A stretch of DNA of 40,498 nucleotides from IMG/VR virus record IMGVR_UViG_3300042896_001363, positions 1 to 40,498 of that record; one strand, written 5' to 3'. The notes under the pieces are model-generated. The model saw nothing but the letters and a program-made list of their open reading frames with translations, was not told where the DNA came from and made no database searches. Made by a program: the position numbers and the translations under genes. Below are positions 15,210 to 23,084 of the stretch, in pieces (the stretch's first letter is position 1; every line of letters begins with the position of its first letter). Source of the DNA: a virus.

Positions 15210-16445
15210 TCAAGCGGTGGCGAACTTCAGCACCTTGATGGTTTCGCTGTTGATCAGCGCACCACCGACTCGTTTGGTGGTGTAAAAGCCGATGTAAGGC
15301 TTGTTGCTGAAGGGGTCACGCACGACACGGGTGCCGATGCGATCGACGATCAGATAGCCCTGTTTAAAGTTGCCAAAAGCCAGCGACAAGCTGTTGGCAC
15401 CCTTGGCTGCGATGTCTTCGGCTTCCACGACGGGGTAACCCAAGATCGTGTCGGCCACGCCAGGCGCAGTGGTGGGGTTGAACACGTAGCGGCCTTGGTA
15501 GTCCTTGAACGCCATCATTTCAAACAGCAAGGCTTTGTTGGTCACCCAAGAGCAGCCACTGCGGTACGCCGCTTTCATCTTGCTCACCACGGTGAACAGG
15601 TCGTCAGCAGGGTTGACCGTGGCGGACAGGGTTTTCCAAGCGCCCGAGGTGCCGGTGGCGATGTGCTCGATGGTGCCAAAGGCACGCGAGCCGTCTGCTG
15701 TGGCGGCCGTAGCTCCTGCCAAGAAGCCGGTGGGCTTGTTGGTGCCGTCGCCCGTGATGAAGGCAGCGCCCTCAGCCCGTGCGAACTCGGTCGCCACTTC
15801 GCTGGCCAGCCATTGCTCGGCGTTGAAGAACACGTCGTCCAGCATCTGCTGAGTGGCCTGGGGGTTAGCGTACAACTCGCCCATGGTGGGCTTGATGTCA
15901 GCCAGCACCGAGGTGGCAGTTGACGGACGGGCGTCCGTTTCACCCACCCAGCCAGAGACCGTGCCGTGCTTGTTGACCAGCTTGTGGTAATCGGTCGTGC
16001 TGATTTGCACCACGCTGGCCAGTGCACGCATCGGGCTCACATTGATGGCCAGCTCGGCAATCATGGAGTCAATGGTTTTGGGCACGGCGTAACCACCGTC
16101 GGCACCGCTGTTGGTGGACCAGGCGTAGGCTTTGGACTCCAGATCGGCCAAACCATCCACCTTGCCTTTGCGCATGAAGCCGTTGAAGGCTTGTTTGTGC
16201 TCGGCTTCGGCTTGGTTGACCTCTTTGCCATCACCGCCGAAATTCGGCCGCTTGGCTTTGGCTTCCATGTCTTCAATGACACGCTTTTGTTCGGCCATGT
16301 CTTTTTGGATGGCCTCCATCTTGGCTTGCATGTCGGCGGTGGCACCGCCTTTTTTCAGCTCTTCGATGCGCACATCGTTAACTTTTTTGAACTCTTCAAA
16401 CGCACGGTTCGAGGTTTCAATGGCTTCAAGGATTTCTTTACTCAT
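15210..16445 (-). CDS. major capsid protein, HK97 fold
   Basis: This 411-aa protein is of the phage_capsid family (PF05065). Residues 1-100 are a charged coiled-coil delta/scaffold domain (ETSNRAFEEFKKVNDVRIEELKKG). The mature capsid probably begins soon after (SGADGGYAVPKTIDSMI). Later features are the spine and P-domain region (YHKLVNKHGTVSGWVGETDARPST, FFNAEQWLASEVATEFARAEGAAFITGDGTNKPTG) and the C-terminal GYLIVDRIGTRVVRDPF. The frame extends to 16478, but the ATG at 16445 has TGGAG 9 nt upstream. The delta domain should be removed by the neighbouring protease. The gene is bracketed by hairpins at 16464-16486 and 15163-15203. Confidence 0.93.
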   Translation of the reverse strand: MSKEILEAIETSNRAFEEFKKVNDVRIEELKKGGATADMQAKMEAIQKDMAEQKRVIEDMEAKAKRPNFGGDGKEVNQAEAEHKQAFNGFMRKGKVDGLADLESKAYAWSTNSGADGGYAVPKTIDSMIAELAINVSPMRALASVVQISTTDYHKLVNKHGTVSGWVGETDARPSTATSVLADIKPTMGELYANPQATQQMLDDVFFNAEQWLASEVATEFARAEGAAFITGDGTNKPTGFLAGATAATADGSRAFGTIEHIATGTSGAWKTLSATVNPADDLFTVVSKMKAAYRSGCSWVTNKALLFEMMAFKDYQGRYVFNPTTAPGVADTILGYPVVEAEDIAAKGANSLSLAFGNFKQGYLIVDRIGTRVVRDPFSNKPYIGFYTTKRVGGALINSETIKVLKFATA

Positions 16446-16452
16446 TTGGTTG

Positions 16453-16486
16453 CTCCAGAAATGAAAAAACCCGCTCAAGGCGGGTT
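16453..16486 (-). terminator. terminator-like leader hairpin of the capsid gene
   Basis: On the minus strand AACCCGC (16480-16486) pairs with GCGGGTT (16468-16474) around a 5-nt loop. A T run to 16464 follows, then the Shine-Dalgarno of the capsid gene. The stem and loop equal hairpin 1 in front of the major tail gene, and 16453-16474 is identical to 13036-13057. It follows the protease stop by about 20 bp and leaves no room for a promoter before the capsid ATG. Confidence 0.75.
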
Positions 16487-16508
16487 CGTTGGGGGTTGCA
16501 GGGACTGC

Positions 16509-17159
16509 TTACGGGGTCAGCATCTGGGTTCGCAGCGCAAGCGCCTTGATCAGTTGCCGGGTTTCGTCTTCATCCACAGACTCACTCTGGGTCAGACACT
16601 TGATCCGTGACACAAGGGCCACGGCTTCAGAGCGAGAAAACCCGCCTGCATCACGCAGGAGGCGTTCAGCGCTCTTGAAATCAACGACTTCTTCAATCGA
16701 TTTGATGTGAACAATGCGTGCAGCGTCGTTCATGGGAAAAGTGACCAGGGAGACCTCCCACAGATCCCCTTTGAGGATGGTGCGAACACCGCTTTTGCGA
16801 TCGAAATCGTCCTCTTTGGTCTGAAACCCGATGCTCATGCCACTGATGGCTTTCATTTGCATCAGCTCGTAGGCTTCGGCCCCACGTTGGGTTTTGAGGG
16901 CCAATTTGCCCTCGACGTAGAGGCCGTGATCGTCTTCGCGCATGGCCGTGAACGTGCCAATCGGCTCAGATTGCTTGTGCTGCCAAAGCAGCGCGGGCAG
17001 ACGACCCTTGGCGCTGTGAGATTTGAGAGAGTCGGCAAAGGCACCGGGGGCAACGATGTCATCGCCCTGATCGACATTGCCGTAAACGCTGCCGTAGCCA
17101 GCAAAAGTGCCGCTTGCCGATACATCTTTGATCTCAAAGGGTTTGTCGAGGTGAAACAT
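16509..17159 (-). CDS. HK97-family prohead protease
   Basis: This 216-aa protein belongs to peptidase family U35/S78 (PF04586). The family signatures are visible: GTFAGYGSVYGNVDQGDDIVAPGAF near the start, ALLWQHKQSEPIG with the catalytic His61, and AISGMSIGF with the nucleophile Ser109, followed by WEVSLVTFPMN. It removes the capsid delta domain inside the prohead and then digests itself. The C-terminal tail (about 150-216) is charged and probably acts in scaffold packaging. GAGGA 6 nt before the ATG supports the start. It lies between portal and capsid, the standard HK97 order. Confidence 0.93.
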   Translation of the reverse strand: MFHLDKPFEIKDVSASGTFAGYGSVYGNVDQGDDIVAPGAFADSLKSHSAKGRLPALLWQHKQSEPIGTFTAMREDDHGLYVEGKLALKTQRGAEAYELMQMKAISGMSIGFQTKEDDFDRKSGVRTILKGDLWEVSLVTFPMNDAARIVHIKSIEEVVDFKSAERLLRDAGGFSRSEAVALVSRIKCLTQSESVDEDETRQLIKALALRTQMLTP

Positions 17160-17167
17160 TCAGGTCC

Positions 17168-18454
17168 TCACTGGGGTGGGTTATTCGAGTCATCGCTGGG
17201 CTCGGGGTTGGATTCGGGCTCATCGGGCTCTGGCGGACGGGTGCCGTCTTCCATGTTCAAAGGGATCAGGGGCAGATCAAGCCCTTGCAGGGGGTTGAGC
17301 ACGATGCCCAGCTCACTTTCGGCGGCTCGGGCCTCATTGCGGGTCATCCAGCCGTCCAAAATTCCGTTGTGATAGAGCGCGCTGCGTGCACTGGCATCGC
17401 CGCGCAGCAAGCCTGAGACATTGAATTTGGCGGTCAGGTTCTTGCGCTCGGCGGGGGTCATCAAGTCGCGTTTGATGGCTTTTTCGATGCGCACCAGCCA
17501 AGGCATCAGCGAGTAGTTCACGAATTCGAGCGACTGCTGCTCAATGTTGCTGAAGGTGGCTTTTTCCAGGTCGCCGATCATGTGCGGGGGCACCCGAAAG
17601 ATGGCCGCAATCTCGCTGCGCTGGTATTTGCGGGTTTCCAGGAACTGAGAATCGTTGGCGCTGAGCGAAATGCGCGAAAACTTCATGCCCTCTTCCAGCA
17701 GCGCAGTTTTGTGGGCGTTGTCACCCGAGTGCGCTTCGTCAAAGCTGGCTTTGATGCGCTCATACGAGTCTTTGGACAACTTGCCCGGGTGTTCCAGCAC
17801 CCCGCCCATCTTTGCGCCGTTCTTGAACAACTGCCCGCCAAATTTTTCGGTGGCCAAGGACAAACCGATGCTTTCTCGGGCGTAACTGATGGGGCTGATG
17901 CCCTGCCAGCCGTTCATGGACATGCCCCGGATGTGGAAGATTTCCCCCACTGCAAAGCGTTTGAAGGTGCCATCGGGCATCGAAACGTCGTACTGCAACT
18001 GAAAATCGGTGCCCATTTGCACCTGCACCATGTCCGGCTGCAGCGGCAACAGCTCCACCACTTGGCCAGATCGGTTGCGGTTGATGTAGGCGAAGGCATT
18101 GCCGCGCAGATTCAGGGAGATGACCATCATTTCCCAGAACTCCACGCTGGTCATCCATTCGTTGGGCTGATCGTGGCAAAGCACATGCAACGGATGCTCG
18201 GCCATCAAAGTGCGCTGGTTGTTCGCATCCTTGCGGTACAGGTTCAAGGGCAGCATGCCGATCGATTCGGCCAGCACTTTGACGCTGGAGTAGACCGCTG
18301 CACTTTGCATCGCCGTCTGGGGACTGACCACCACACCGCTGGCCGAAGCCCCGCCGCTGAAAGCCCAGCTCATGTACCGCTCCAACGAACCCCAATCGGG
18401 CGAATTCGCGCTTTTGCGCATCATCCCGGTGAGGTTTTGCCAAAAACTTGCCAT
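17168..18454 (-). CDS. portal protein (HK97 family)
   Basis: This 428-aa protein is a PF04860-type portal. Recognisable stretches are AMQSAAVYSSVKVLAESIGMLPLNLYR, HPLHVLCHDQPNEWMTSVEFWEMMVISLNLRGNAFAYI, the stem region LSANDSQFLETRKYQRSEIAAIFRVPPHMIGD, and LEFVNYSLMPWLVRIEKAI. The C-terminus is acidic and Pro/Ser-rich (PPEPDEPESNPEPSDDSN), probably disordered inside the head. It forms the dodecameric DNA gate at one capsid vertex and docks the terminase. Its upstream neighbour is not TerL, as is usual, but a block of beta-rich genes. Confidence 0.93.
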   Translation of the reverse strand: MASFWQNLTGMMRKSANSPDWGSLERYMSWAFSGGASASGVVVSPQTAMQSAAVYSSVKVLAESIGMLPLNLYRKDANNQRTLMAEHPLHVLCHDQPNEWMTSVEFWEMMVISLNLRGNAFAYINRNRSGQVVELLPLQPDMVQVQMGTDFQLQYDVSMPDGTFKRFAVGEIFHIRGMSMNGWQGISPISYARESIGLSLATEKFGGQLFKNGAKMGGVLEHPGKLSKDSYERIKASFDEAHSGDNAHKTALLEEGMKFSRISLSANDSQFLETRKYQRSEIAAIFRVPPHMIGDLEKATFSNIEQQSLEFVNYSLMPWLVRIEKAIKRDLMTPAERKNLTAKFNVSGLLRGDASARSALYHNGILDGWMTRNEARAAESELGIVLNPLQGLDLPLIPLNMEDGTRPPEPDEPESNPEPSDDSNNPPQ

Positions 18455-18462
18455 GCTGTGCC

Positions 18463-18816
18463 TTATTGGTTGCTCAGGATCGACAACTTCATGCGGGCCA
18501 CCAAGGTGTTGCCGGTCGATGTCGAAAAGGTGCTCAACACGCTGTAAATGCGCTGCGTGCTGGCGTTGCTGGAAGTGCCTCCACTGATGCGGATCTGGAT
18601 CACGCCGCCGACTTTCCCCACCTTGCCGTCGGCATAGCGGAGGGCAACTTCATTGATGACGGGCGTGCCAAAGGTGAGCGCGTCCACACCAGTGAGCGCT
18701 GGGTAAAACGTCATGGCAGGCGTACCCACGATCGTTTCCTCGGGCGCCAGGTTGTCAGTGCAGTCCAAATCGAACAAGATCGACTCGGCTGCGAACTTTT
18801 CAAGCGTGATGCTCAT
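18463..18816 (-). CDS. fibre-tail-adaptor-like beta protein
   Basis: This 117-aa protein shows ILFDLDCTDNLAPEETIVG near the N-terminus and ISGGTSSNASTQRIYSVLST with a final MKLSIL strand. That resembles the small immunoglobulin-like phage proteins annotated as fibre-tail adaptors or decoration proteins (a DWxxWLxxGdTI start, then GG.aG..Y.v...i.T). It overlaps the upstream repeat-protein gene by ATGA (18813-18816) and stops 8 bp before the portal. Context suggests it joins the long repeat protein to the virion. The family match is from memory of the pattern and should be treated as tentative. Confidence 0.55.
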   Translation of the reverse strand: MSITLEKFAAESILFDLDCTDNLAPEETIVGTPAMTFYPALTGVDALTFGTPVINEVALRYADGKVGKVGGVIQIRISGGTSSNASTQRIYSVLSTFSTSTGNTLVARMKLSILSNQ

Positions 18817-20564
18817 TGGACGGCTTCGTGGATGACCCGCGCACGCGTGGGCTGGTGAAAGAATGTGGCGCGAAACTCCCTGGCGTGGCGAGGTCGTTTT
18901 TGCGCATGCACTGTGTAAGGGTTGAATAACTCAAACGAGACGGCCACCAAAACGGCACTGCCCTGCCCCTGAATCGAATAACTCCCGGTCGTGGTCAGGA
19001 CCAAACGGCCACAAAGCACTTGGGCCAGCTGGCCCTGCCAGCCGTAGCTGCCAAACTCGGTGCTCAAACTCAAGGTGCGCAGCAGTTGCGCCGGGCTGCC
19101 CGAAATCGCAAAGCTGCTGGCACTGGCGGTCAAGAACCGACCTTTGCCCAGCGTTGCACTCGACCCGGTCAGGGTAAAAACCTCGGCATTGGCCGCCAGC
19201 AAATGGCTGCGCAGCACTTGCGCCGCTTGCCCGGTGGTGTTGGTGCTGCCCGTGGTGGCCTGCAAAGCCTTGTTGCGTCCGATCTGAGCCGTTTGGCCAG
19301 TGCTGCCATACGTGCCAACCACGCCTTGCAGCACATAGGCGTTCAACTTGCTCAAAGTGGCACTTTGACCAGCCAGCGTGAAGGCTGCGGCTTGCGCGTT
19401 GGCATTTCGATTCAGCAAGGTGCCCGCAGGCTGCCCGGAAATTGTCAACGCCCCTGGCTGCGCGTCCAAAATGCGACCGTAACCAAGCGTGGCGGCAACC
19501 CCGGTGTAAGCTACTGCCGCTGCATCGGCGCTCAGTTTGTACTGGTTGATCTTTGTCAGCGTGGCTGTTGAACCCGTGAGGGCAAAACTGCCCGCATCGG
19601 CTGCAATCTGCCGGAGCTGCGTCAAACCTAACGTGGCCGTTTGCCCCGTCAAAACCAGGGATGCCGGTTGCGCATCCAAGCTGTAAACCCTGACCCAAGT
19701 CACCGTGGCCGGTTGGCCAGAAATCGTCAAGCTGGCGGCATCAGAATTTAAAACATGGCTGATAACCGTGGCCGCTGCTTGGCCGGTGCTGGTGAAGGCC
19801 GCTGGCTGCGCGTCCAATGAATACACACTGACTTTGGTCAGCGTGGCAGTTTGTCCCGCCATGGCCAACCCGGTGGGCTGTGCATCCAAAGCGTACGCCG
19901 TGGCCTTGGTCAGCGTGGCAGCTTGGCCCGTGATCGAAAAAGCGGCTACCTCTAAATTCAGGGCATGACTGAACAGCGTGGTGGCTGCTTGGCCGGTAGC
20001 AGTAAACGCCGCCGGCTGCGCGTCCACCAGGTGCTGAACAAATTGACTGGCGTTTTGGCCTGCCAGCGCAAACGCATCTGCCTGGGCATTGATTGCAAAG
20101 CCTTTGGCTAAGCTGGCCGCTTGGCCAGCAAGGACAAAGCCCGCGGGCTGGGCATCTGTGAGCGCTGTGCGGGCTGTTGTGGCCGCTTGGCCAGCAATGT
20201 TAAAGCTGCCTGCCTCAGCACTCAAACGTCTGGTGTTGAAGACGGTCGCAGCTTGGCCCGTGTAACTAAAAGACCCGGCGTCAGCGCTTAGGGCAAAACC
20301 ATGGCCAAGCGTGGCGGCTTGCCCCGCAATGACAAACGCCGCCGCATCAGCAACGTGCGTGCGGGCAAACAAAGTGTCTGCAGTCTGGCCGGTGAGAGCA
20401 AACGCGGCTGCATCGGCCGACAACGTGTAGGCGCCAGCCCCGGATTCCAATAAGGTATTGATGGCAATGGCCGCCGGCACACTGCCATGCTGATACCGAT
20501 AAAACTTGGCATCAAGAGGGGAACTTGCGAACCCTTTGAACGGATACTGGCCAATCTTAGCCAC
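18813..20564 (-). CDS. 22-repeat beta-rich virion-type protein
   Basis: About 583 aa. After a roughly 53-aa head (AKIGQYPFKGFASSPLDAKFY) come 22 tandem units of 22 or 24 residues, of form [AS]F.[LIT].GQ.A.L....YxLDAQPA; the last is partial and leads into a 35-40 residue basic tail with NPYTVHAQKRPRHAREF. Hydrophobic residues alternate within each unit, with Gly-Gln at the turn, which suggests a stacked beta structure such as a solenoid or extended fibre. The unit is conserved in protein but drifted in DNA, so it is an old array. The first in-frame candidates are TTG at 20576 and GTG at 20564; I prefer GTG, which overlaps the preceding stop (GTGGCTAA). It is probably a head- or tail-attached fibre; the function is unknown. 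Confidence 0.65.
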   Translation of the reverse strand: MAKIGQYPFKGFASSPLDAKFYRYQHGSVPAAIAINTLLESGAGAYTLSADAAAFALTGQTADTLFARTHVADAAAFVIAGQAATLGHGFALSADAGSFSYTGQAATVFNTRRLSAEAGSFNIAGQAATTARTALTDAQPAGFVLAGQAASLAKGFAINAQADAFALAGQNASQFVQHLVDAQPAAFTATGQAATTLFSHALNLEVAAFSITGQAATLTKATAYALDAQPTGLAMAGQTATLTKVSVYSLDAQPAAFTSTGQAAATVISHVLNSDAASLTISGQPATVTWVRVYSLDAQPASLVLTGQTATLGLTQLRQIAADAGSFALTGSTATLTKINQYKLSADAAAVAYTGVAATLGYGRILDAQPGALTISGQPAGTLLNRNANAQAAAFTLAGQSATLSKLNAYVLQGVVGTYGSTGQTAQIGRNKALQATTGSTNTTGQAAQVLRSHLLAANAEVFTLTGSSATLGKGRFLTASASSFAISGSPAQLLRTLSLSTEFGSYGWQGQLAQVLCGRLVLTTTGSYSIQGQGSAVLVAVSFELFNPYTVHAQKRPRHAREFRATFFHQPTRARVIHEAVQ

Positions 20565-21363
20565 TGACAATTCCAATATCTACGTTGAATGCGCCAGTGT
20601 TGGCCAACGATGTGCCGGTTGAGACAAAACACTGCAAGGCAGAGTCGTCAAAAATTTGAGGCATCAAGATTTTGTTCAGCCCCACAAAACAACTGGCGTT
20701 TTGCTGTGCCCCATCGGTCACCACGCACGCCAAAAGCCGAACTACCAAGATATTGAAGGTGCCAGCGGTAGCGACTGAACCAACCACCCCGGTAACGCCT
20801 TGTACGCCCGTATCACCTGATTGAAAGGGTAGGCGCATCATTCGGCCAAGACCAGTGCCGCCAGTGACAGCCTGTGTACCCGTGCTGCGTCCCCCAACTC
20901 CATCTTGATTGGTGTAAGTCACGTTGATGTTCTGAACACCAGTCGTGGCGGTCACCATCTCAACCCAAATTTCGGTGCTTTTGTAATCCCCGCCCAGAAT
21001 ACGACTGGCATAACTGGTTGGTGTTTGGCCAGTGGTGGTCTGGTTGAAGGTATAAGCGCCGCCTTTCCAGAGCACATCTGCAATGATAAATTTAGATTGG
21101 TGTACGTTGGCTGCTTCAATGTCAACGATGTAACCCGTGTTGCCGTTGAACGACTCAATGGGCATGAAGCCGGCCGTAGCGTCGGTTGGCACCACCCCCG
21201 TGGTCGTGCTGGTGCCAGCCAACACACCTGTGACACCTTCGTGCGCTAGACCCATCATGGATGTAAAAAGCCCATTGGCGGCATTGGTGCGGCTAGCGAC
21301 ATAGGCATAACTGACCACTTGGCGCTTGGCCGCCAGCAGTTGGGCAAAAGTTGTGATGGCCAT
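20557..21363 (-). CDS. virion-type beta protein, copy 2 of a tandem pair
   Basis: This 268-aa Gly/Thr/Val-rich protein is clearly paralogous to its neighbour at 21368-22159. Shared stretches include GVLAGTSTTTGVVPTDATAG, VLWKGGAYTFNQTTTGQTPTSYASRI, TEIWVEMVTATTGVQNINVTY and GVQGVTGVVGSVATAGTFNILVVR. I do not recognise a named family; composition and position between TerL and portal point to a structural (decoration or fibre) protein. The N-termini (MAITT, then a helical stretch) match as well. It ends with an overlap into the repeat-protein gene, suggesting translation in series. The copies differ most in the N-terminal 40 residues and in the last 60. Confidence 0.7.
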   Translation of the reverse strand: MAITTFAQLLAAKRQVVSYAYVASRTNAANGLFTSMMGLAHEGVTGVLAGTSTTTGVVPTDATAGFMPIESFNGNTGYIVDIEAANVHQSKFIIADVLWKGGAYTFNQTTTGQTPTSYASRILGGDYKSTEIWVEMVTATTGVQNINVTYTNQDGVGGRSTGTQAVTGGTGLGRMMRLPFQSGDTGVQGVTGVVGSVATAGTFNILVVRLLACVVTDGAQQNASCFVGLNKILMPQIFDDSALQCFVSTGTSLANTGAFNVDIGIVSG

Positions 21364-21367
21364 GGTG

Positions 21368-22159
21368 TCACCCGTTGGCGATGGTTACGTCAAGTTCAGG
21401 AAGGCCAAGGCTGGTGGAATCGCACGCAACAAGCATTGTTAGGGCGCTATCTTCAAAGACCACCGGCATGCCTGTTCCCTCAATACAGTTGGTCACACCA
21501 TCATTGGCGGTGCGAATACGACCTGTCCAAAGTGGGCGCAGAACCAAGATGTTGAAGGTGCCCACCGTGGCCGTCGAACCCACCACACCCGTAACGCCCT
21601 GCACGCCCTCGTCACCGGCTTGCAAAGGCAAACGCCACATGCGGCCGAGGATGTTAGCTGCGGTGGCCACGGTGCCCGTGCTGCGCCCGGCAGTGCCCGA
21701 CTCGTTGATATAGGTGACGTTCACGTTCTGAATGCCCGTGCCTGCTGTCACCTGCTCAAGCCAAATTTCGGTGCCAATGTAATTGCTATTAGGGATGCGG
21801 CTGGCGTAACTGGTAGGCGTTTGTCCGGTGGTGCTGGCATTGAAGGCGTAAGCGCCACCTTTCCAAAGCATATCGACAAGGCGCATACGCGAAATCACGC
21901 TGTTTGCGGCCTGCACGCCGGCCAGATAACCCGTTGCGCCGCCAGTAAAGGCATTGATAACGGGGCAACCTGCGGTGGCATCCGTGGGCACCACGCCAGT
22001 GGTGGTGCTGGTGCCAGCAAGGACGCCTGCACCGGGATTACCTGACACCTCAAACACAGAGAACCATTGCGCAGCCACCGTTGTTCGGGTGCCAAACTTG
22101 TTCATCGTGACACGTTGCTTGGCCGAACCAATGAGCTCGTCAAGTGTTGTGATCGCCAT
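21368..22159 (-). CDS. virion-type beta protein, copy 1 of a tandem pair
   Basis: This 263-aa paralogue of the next gene downstream has the same start (MAITT), the same central blocks and a similar end (DDSALTMLVA against DDSALQCFVS in the other copy). By eye about half of the aligned residues agree. The two genes lie 4 bp apart. The gap upstream (22160-22206) holds only a 14-bp AT palindrome at 22177-22190 and no convincing promoter. A function in host contact or capsid decoration is inferred from its place in the head-gene region and its beta-rich make-up. A tandem duplication followed by divergence is the simplest explanation. Confidence 0.7.
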   Translation of the reverse strand: MAITTLDELIGSAKQRVTMNKFGTRTTVAAQWFSVFEVSGNPGAGVLAGTSTTTGVVPTDATAGCPVINAFTGGATGYLAGVQAANSVISRMRLVDMLWKGGAYAFNASTTGQTPTSYASRIPNSNYIGTEIWLEQVTAGTGIQNVNVTYINESGTAGRSTGTVATAANILGRMWRLPLQAGDEGVQGVTGVVGSTATVGTFNILVLRPLWTGRIRTANDGVTNCIEGTGMPVVFEDSALTMLVACDSTSLGLPELDVTIANG

Positions 22160-22206
22160 GGCGCGTTCCTACGTTTCTTTTAATTAAAAGTGAGCTGGGC
22201 ATGGTC

Positions 22207-22629
22207 TTAGACCAGCGTCAAGATCGCGCCCGGCGTGGTGTTGGAGAACTTAACCGTGAACGTCTCGCCGTTGGCCAGTGAAATGGCGGAGCCATAGTCC
22301 CAGGCTCCGACCAAGTTGTCGCTGGCACTGGTGTCGTTGTAGAGCACCGCATACTGGAAGGGCCCGACAGCGCCGGTGGCGGTGAACACCACTTCAGTGC
22401 CCGACACGGTGGTGGTGCCGGTGACTTCCGCCACCGTGATGGTGGTGGCGTTGCCGCCTGCGGTGTAACCGTTGCCAGCAGCGATTTCGGCCAAGTCGGT
22501 TTTGATGGCGTCCAAGCTGGCACTGGGTGCCGCGTTGCTCAAGTAAACCTTGAACGTGTGCGCGTCAAAGTCGTGGATGCCTCGGATCAGTTGCTCGCTG
22601 AAGTCCTGAAATTTAAAAAATACAGCCAT
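22207..22629 (-). CDS. phage virion-type protein, copy 2 of a second pair
   Basis: This 140-aa protein has a pattern common in phage genomes: a short helical start (FKFQDFSEQLIRGIHDFDAHTFKVYLSN), the block EIAAGNGYTAGGNATTITV, then PFQYAVLYNDT and LVGAWDYGSAISLANGETFTVKF. The same order of motifs is seen in the neighbour at 22665-23075 (NGYTAGGNA, FRYAILWN, PVGAWDYGSA, GESVTVIL). Such proteins are usually annotated as phage structural or hypothetical; I know of no assigned biochemical role. GGAGG just before the ATG gives a strong ribosome binding site, suggesting high expression. Confidence 0.75.
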   Translation of the reverse strand: MAVFFKFQDFSEQLIRGIHDFDAHTFKVYLSNAAPSASLDAIKTDLAEIAAGNGYTAGGNATTITVAEVTGTTTVSGTEVVFTATGAVGPFQYAVLYNDTSASDNLVGAWDYGSAISLANGETFTVKFSNTTPGAILTLV

Positions 22630-22664
22630 GAAAAGTTACCTCCAAAAATAAATGAAATGAGTGA

Positions 22665-23075
22665 TCAAGTGGCTTGAATCACCCCGTTGGTGCCATCCAA
22701 AATTACAGTGACGCTTTCCCCGACGTTCACCGTTTGCGCGCTGCCGTAATCCCACGCCCCAACGGGTTGGTTGGTGGTGGCATTCCACAAAATGGCGTAG
22801 CGGAAATTGAAACCGGCGCCCGCAGCCGTCCAAACAGCCGGACTGGCCAGCACCAACTTGTAAGTTCCGCCACTTTGCGATGAACTTGTCAGGCTGCAAG
22901 CGTTGCCGCCCGCGGTGTAGCCGTTGGCCGTGGCCAAATCGCTAGTGCCTGGGGTGAATGCGGTGTCGGCCAGGTTGATGGTGGCGGCCAGCGCCACCTT
23001 CCAGCTGTCCGTGCTCAGATTCATGCCTTCGAGCATCGGCTCGATTGCTGCGGTGTACTTTTGATACGCTGCCAT
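22665..23075 (-). CDS. phage virion-type protein, copy 1 of a second pair
   Basis: This 136-aa paralogue of the following gene starts MAAYQKYTAAIEPMLEGMNLSTDSWKVALA. It shares the NGYTAGGNA and AWDYGSA motifs and the final beta strand with it. It is the first gene after TerL (9 bp gap), and so opens the 4.6-kb insertion between TerL and portal. Identity with the second copy is lower than in the other pair (about one third by eye), so this duplication is older or has diverged under selection. A decoration or fibre function is inferred from context. Confidence 0.7.
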   Translation of the reverse strand: MAAYQKYTAAIEPMLEGMNLSTDSWKVALAATINLADTAFTPGTSDLATANGYTAGGNACSLTSSSQSGGTYKLVLASPAVWTAAGAGFNFRYAILWNATTNQPVGAWDYGSAQTVNVGESVTVILDGTNGVIQAT

Positions 23076-23084
23076 TGCTTACTT

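Noticed and set aside
17582-18547. 321-codon plus-strand frame opposite the portal gene
   Set aside because: It is antisense to a clear portal protein, rich in His/Gln/Arg from GC-rich codon shadowing, with no family match. The same holds for long plus-strand frames at 27482-28492 and 30669-31724.
18870-20400. DNA repeat or CRISPR array
   Set aside because: The repetition is at protein level, with diverged DNA; it is a tandem-repeat coding region.
22177-22190. 14-bp AT palindrome CTTTTAATTAAAAG as terminator or operator
   Set aside because: Only A/T pairs, no U-run in the right place, single copy; likely chance in an AT-rich gap.
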